NCBI GenBank assembly: GCA_016180665.1
Contig: JACPAS010000068.1
Location: 1 to 5,851, forward strand
DNA from: Microcaldota archaeon
Lineage (GTDB): Archaea > Micrarchaeota > Micrarchaeia > Anstonellales > Bilamarchaeaceae
Direction: 5' to 3'
Length of the DNA stretch: 5,851 bases
Below, piece after piece: positions 3,569 through 5,851 of the stretch. The position numbers and the translations under genes are program-made. The notes below the pieces were generated by a model. The model saw only the letters and a list, made by a program, of their open reading frames with translations. It ran no database searches and was not told the origin of the DNA. The first letter of the stretch is position 1, and each line of letters starts with the position of its first letter.

Positions 3569-5002
3569 TTAAGCAGTTTCAGGCCCAGCTTTAGTTGATT
3601 TAAACCCATGATCCGCAGAGCCAGCTTTCCACCAGTTATCGTATTTCTCATGAACTTGTTCTTCAATGGATTTTGCATTTTTAACTGCATCTTTAACATG
3701 CTTAAGCTCAATAAATTCGCTTTGCTCTAGAACAGCCAGGTCACCTGCAAGCTTAATTATTCCACTGAGATTTCTTAATCTCAAGGTTAAACCATTTATA
3801 TCATCTATTGTTTTTGCAATATTTTTTGCTTCATTAATCAGTTCCTCAACTGAATCAAAAGTTACGTGAGGTATTCTCCCATCCCGTATAATCTCTTGAG
3901 CAACAAATTGTGCAATTTTCCTGCGGTTATCTGGACTATCTGGCATAAAATGATTCAGAAGAATTTCATATCCATCTCCTTTTATCCTTGAACGAAGAGG
4001 TGGGATAATGTGCTGAAGGTCTGTAATGTTAGCTGCCCCCACTAGGATGAAGTCGCAAGGAACAGCATCAACCCGGACGCTCGCACCGCTGCTTGTTGGG
4101 TTTCTGCCTATAATAGGAAAAATTTTATCCTGCATTGCAGTTAGAATGAATTTCTGCAAATGAACAAGAGTTGCAAGTTCATCTATAAATAAAACTCCTT
4201 CATGAGCTTCGTGAACTGCACCAGGAAGTATGCGTAAATATGCTGGAGTACCAATCTGAGGGTGACCCCCATATGGATCGTGCTTTACATCACCCAAAAG
4301 TTCTGTTTCACTGGCGGCTGTTGCCTGCACAAAAGTCGAACGGTTCAACTGGATTAGAACTTTACGTGGAGTTTTTTTGTTTAATGATTCAATTTTCCTT
4401 AGATCCGACTGACTTAGAATGTTGACCTTACCATCAGGGGTTCTTTCATATATTATCTGCTCTTCTTTCCCATCTGGTTTTATTCTGTTTGTATAGACAC
4501 GAAAAGCACCTGAATAAGGAGTTTCTAATTGAGAAGAGTATGGATCAAGAATCTTATCTGTATATGGGGCAAACTTTTCTGAGCCACAGTGAGGACAAAG
4601 AGAAACTGAAGAGGAGCTAAGGCCACCGCATCTCTTGCAGCGAAATCCTAATTTCTCACCTACAAAAGTAGGAACCTGTGCGGCTGAAACAATCTTACCT
4701 AATTGAATATTTTTTACAAAATCACTCATTACCTGCTGCTCAGATCTTATTTCAACTAATGGCCTTTCTGGATTTAATTGATTTTGGAGAATTGAGATTT
4801 CCTGCTTTGGTTTTTGAATAACTGTTGAGATTGCCTGTGCTATTAAACTCTTTCCAGTACCAGGAGGACCGACTAATAATAAATGACGTTTTTGTCTGGA
4901 TAGAATTCTGGCAACATTAACTGCCTGATCTTGTCCGATTATTCTTTGGAGGGGGTCTACTGGAATTAGAATATCTTTTGTAGTTTCGAATTCTTTTGAC
5001 AT
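3569..5002 (-). CDS. LonB-type AAA+ ATPase lacking the protease domain, with an inserted zinc ribbon
   Basis: The 477 residues align by motif with the ATPase half of archaeal LonB. PLQRIIGQDQAV is at 17-28, Walker A GPPGTGKS at 45-52, Walker B GVLFIDEL at 269-276 (D274, E275), sensor-1 N325 in GAANITD, PPLRSRIKG with candidate arginine fingers R337/R339, and LTLRLRNLSG with sensor-2 R408. Ordinary LonB has two membrane helices between Walker A and B and a C-terminal Ser-Lys protease. Here that insert instead holds a zinc ribbon (C122, C125, C136, C139) with no hydrophobic segment. The protein ends soon after KSIEEQ, where the protease would start, in a polar tail. It should be a soluble hexameric ATPase that remodels proteins or nucleoprotein, the ribbon perhaps recognising the client. 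ATPase residues look intact, so activity is likely. The partner is unknown. Confidence 0.85.
   Translation of the reverse strand: MSKEFETTKDILIPVDPLQRIIGQDQAVNVARILSRQKRHLLLVGPPGTGKSLIAQAISTVIQKPKQEISILQNQLNPERPLVEIRSEQQVMSDFVKNIQLGKIVSAAQVPTFVGEKLGFRCKRCGGLSSSSVSLCPHCGSEKFAPYTDKILDPYSSQLETPYSGAFRVYTNRIKPDGKEEQIIYERTPDGKVNILSQSDLRKIESLNKKTPRKVLIQLNRSTFVQATAASETELLGDVKHDPYGGHPQIGTPAYLRILPGAVHEAHEGVLFIDELATLVHLQKFILTAMQDKIFPIIGRNPTSSGASVRVDAVPCDFILVGAANITDLQHIIPPLRSRIKGDGYEILLNHFMPDSPDNRRKIAQFVAQEIIRDGRIPHVTFDSVEELINEAKNIAKTIDDINGLTLRLRNLSGIIKLAGDLAVLEQSEFIELKHVKDAVKNAKSIEEQVHEKYDNWWKAGSADHGFKSTKAGPETA
4586..4639 (-). other. Zinc-ribbon module inside the LonB-type ATPase
   Basis: These codons encode CKRC (residues 122-125) and CPHC (136-139), a C-x2-C-x10-C-x2-C rubredoxin/zinc-ribbon pattern with glycine after each second cysteine. 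It occupies the insert that carries the membrane helices in LonB. Such ribbons usually bind protein or nucleic acid and are not catalytic. Confidence 0.75.
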
Positions 5003-5022
5003 AGTACTAATTTATTGGATTG

Positions 5023-5163
5023 TTATTTAAATTGTTTATCCTTCCCAGTAGTTTGCATTATACTGCTCCAACAAAGTAATCCGGATTTTTCTAATCTACG
5101 CTCATCACCCTGCTTCGCAGCTATTCGCTCTATTTTTTCTTGTTTTTTACTGAAGTGAGGCAT
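5023..5163 (-). CDS. Possible 46-residue basic small protein upstream of the ATPase
   Basis: ATG at 5163-5161 opens a 46-codon frame ending in TAA (5025-5023), 20 bases before the ATPase start. The peptide starts MPHFSKKQEKIERIAAKQGD and continues with ERRLEKSGLLCWSS, then a polar basic tail. The first 30 residues would make a charged amphipathic helix. The codons look ordinary for this DNA (AAA, GAA, ATA), and the frame fills most of an otherwise empty 262-base gap in the same orientation as both neighbours. The ribosome site is weak (TTTGGTAA before ATG). A hairpin lies directly upstream. I do not recognise the family. A chance frame is possible. Confidence 0.4.
   Translation of the reverse strand: MPHFSKKQEKIERIAAKQGDERRLEKSGLLCWSSIMQTTGKDKQFK
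5025..5032 (-). promoter_or_regulatory. TATA box for (probably leaderless) ATPase transcription
   Basis: TTTAAATA on the minus strand is centred about 26 bases before the ATPase ATG at 5002, the distance expected when transcription starts at the start codon itself. No Shine-Dalgarno sequence precedes that ATG, which also fits a leaderless mRNA. The box overlaps the last codons of the possible 46-residue ORF. Confidence 0.5.
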
Positions 5164-5171
5164 TTACCAAA

Positions 5172-5209
5172 CCTGGAAATGTGCTATCGCACATTTCAGT
5201 AGTTCCAGG
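5172..5209 (-). promoter_or_regulatory. Two-tier hairpin just upstream of the 46-residue ORF
   Basis: GAAATGTGC 5176-5184 pairs with GCACATTTC 5189-5197 (9 bp, 4-base loop). Alternatively CCTGGAA 5172-5178 pairs with TTCCAGG 5203-5209, enclosing ATGTGC/GCACAT. The two foldings compete for bases 5176-5178. On the minus strand the structure ends eight bases before ATG 5163, so it may affect ribosome access. It may instead end transcripts of the upstream cysteine-rich gene, although no U-tract is present. Confidence 0.5.
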
Positions 5210-5264
5210 CTCTTCCCCAATCCGAATTATTTAGTTGGTCGAATATAATTAGCGCAATTTAGAT

Positions 5265-5851
5265 TTAACCTGAGATGCCGTATTTTTTACAAGCCTCTAG
5301 CATTTTCTCATTTTTGGTTTTTGTACATGCAATCTCGCAACTTTTTAGATCAGAGAACCCCAGGTACTTAAAACAGGCATTGAAGAATTCATATTTATCT
5401 ACAACATTACATTCTAATTTATAGTTTTTAACAGGCAGTTCAACTCCGCAGTAATTTTGAACTTCCTCAAGGTCAGGCAACCCGCATTTTGCATTTTTAT
5501 CACCAGCATAGGAGAAAACTATTGGGTAGTCTTTTCTTCCGCTTGCATCTACTTTAAAATACGTATAGTTTGCACCACCTTTATCCTTTAAGCAGCAGCG
5601 ATCAGGAGATGGTAAACTAGATATGACGTCCGCGTATAAATCGGTTAATTTAGAAAGTTGGTAGGTTGTTTTGGTAGTGGAACCATCTTGGTAGTAGAAA
5701 GTGCAGGATGCTTCCTTATTGTTATCAGAACAAGGAGTGCATGTTTCGGGGATTATTCTGTCTTCGCATTTATAACCAGAGGCTTTTCCATCTGCTTCTT
5801 CAGGCAAAGTGCGCGATGCGTATGAGAAATATGTGCATCCCAATTTTTATC
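5265..5851 (-). CDS. Cysteine-rich, probably extracytoplasmic protein; 5' end uncertain, possibly frame-disrupted
   Basis: The open frame codes for 192 residues from a TTG at 5843 to TAA 5267-5265. It has 14 cysteines (3, 26, 35, 38, 47, 83, 84, 120, 132, 145, 157, 169, 173, 185), an even number spread over the whole length. With many Tyr, Asn and Thr, this is the look of a disulfide-bonded secreted domain. The C-terminal ~50 residues (ACFKYLGFSDLKSCEIACTK) are helical with regular Cys spacing. There is no signal peptide or membrane segment. An in-frame TAA (5849-5847) stands two codons before the TTG and no in-frame ATG exists near the start. Either this is the 3' part of a gene broken by a stop or frameshift at 5841-5849, or TTG is a real start of an oddly leaderless protein. 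I do not recognise the family. Confidence 0.6.

Noticed and set aside
3569..5002. Annotation as the complete ATP-dependent protease LonB.
   Set aside because: The protein stops at the end of the AAA+ part, has no Ser-Lys protease domain and no membrane helices.

Overview
The window looks like part of an archaeal genome, most likely a small-genome DPANN-type archaeon (Woesearchaeota/Pacearchaeota-like). This is inferred from four things: a LonB-type AAA+ module, a helicase-free XPF/ERCC4 nuclease with a (HhH)2 tail, archaeal TATA boxes and GGTG/GTGAT-type ribosome sites, and an S-layer-like membrane-anchored C-terminus. The DNA is AT-rich. I see no transposase, tRNA, rRNA, CRISPR array or phage gene.

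Layout. 1-490 (+): the C-terminal end of an extracytoplasmic beta-sandwich protein with one membrane anchor, then a 29-residue charged ORF. 487-1146 (-): a complete short XPF/Hef-family nuclease, converging tail to tail with the 29-residue ORF. 1147-1242: two adjacent hairpins in front of the nuclease. 1243-2479 (-): a tight two-gene unit, an all-helical protein with a C-terminal HTH-like segment followed 4 bases later by a PIN-domain nuclease. 2480-2701: a divergent promoter region with a perfect leader hairpin on one side and, on the other, a run of tandem 11-bp CATGAT-core repeats. 2702-3285 (+): a coiled-coil/winged-helix regulator whose stop codon overlaps (TAATG) the start of a 49-residue protein rich in Cys and His. 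3151-3487: an unusually dense run of about ten consecutive short hairpins, starting inside the 49-residue ORF and continuing past it. 3569-5002 (-): a 477-residue LonB-type AAA+ ATPase with a four-cysteine zinc ribbon where LonB has membrane helices, and with no protease domain. 5023-5163 (-): a possible 46-residue ORF behind another hairpin. 5265-5851 (-): a cysteine-rich protein with 14 Cys whose reading frame is interrupted near the window edge.

The most interesting part is 1931-3487. The PIN pair and the winged-helix/zinc-peptide pair are transcribed divergently from a region carrying a helically phased operator-like array, and the second operon ends in a chain of perfect hairpins. One reading is a toxin-antitoxin-like or RNA-regulatory module: a predicted ribonuclease, a DNA-binding controller, a small zinc protein and a structured RNA. 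That functional link is inference. The sequence directly shows the gene order, the motifs, the repeats and the pairings. The second notable item is the LonB-derived ATPase, which should not be a protease and probably acts as a soluble remodelling ATPase.
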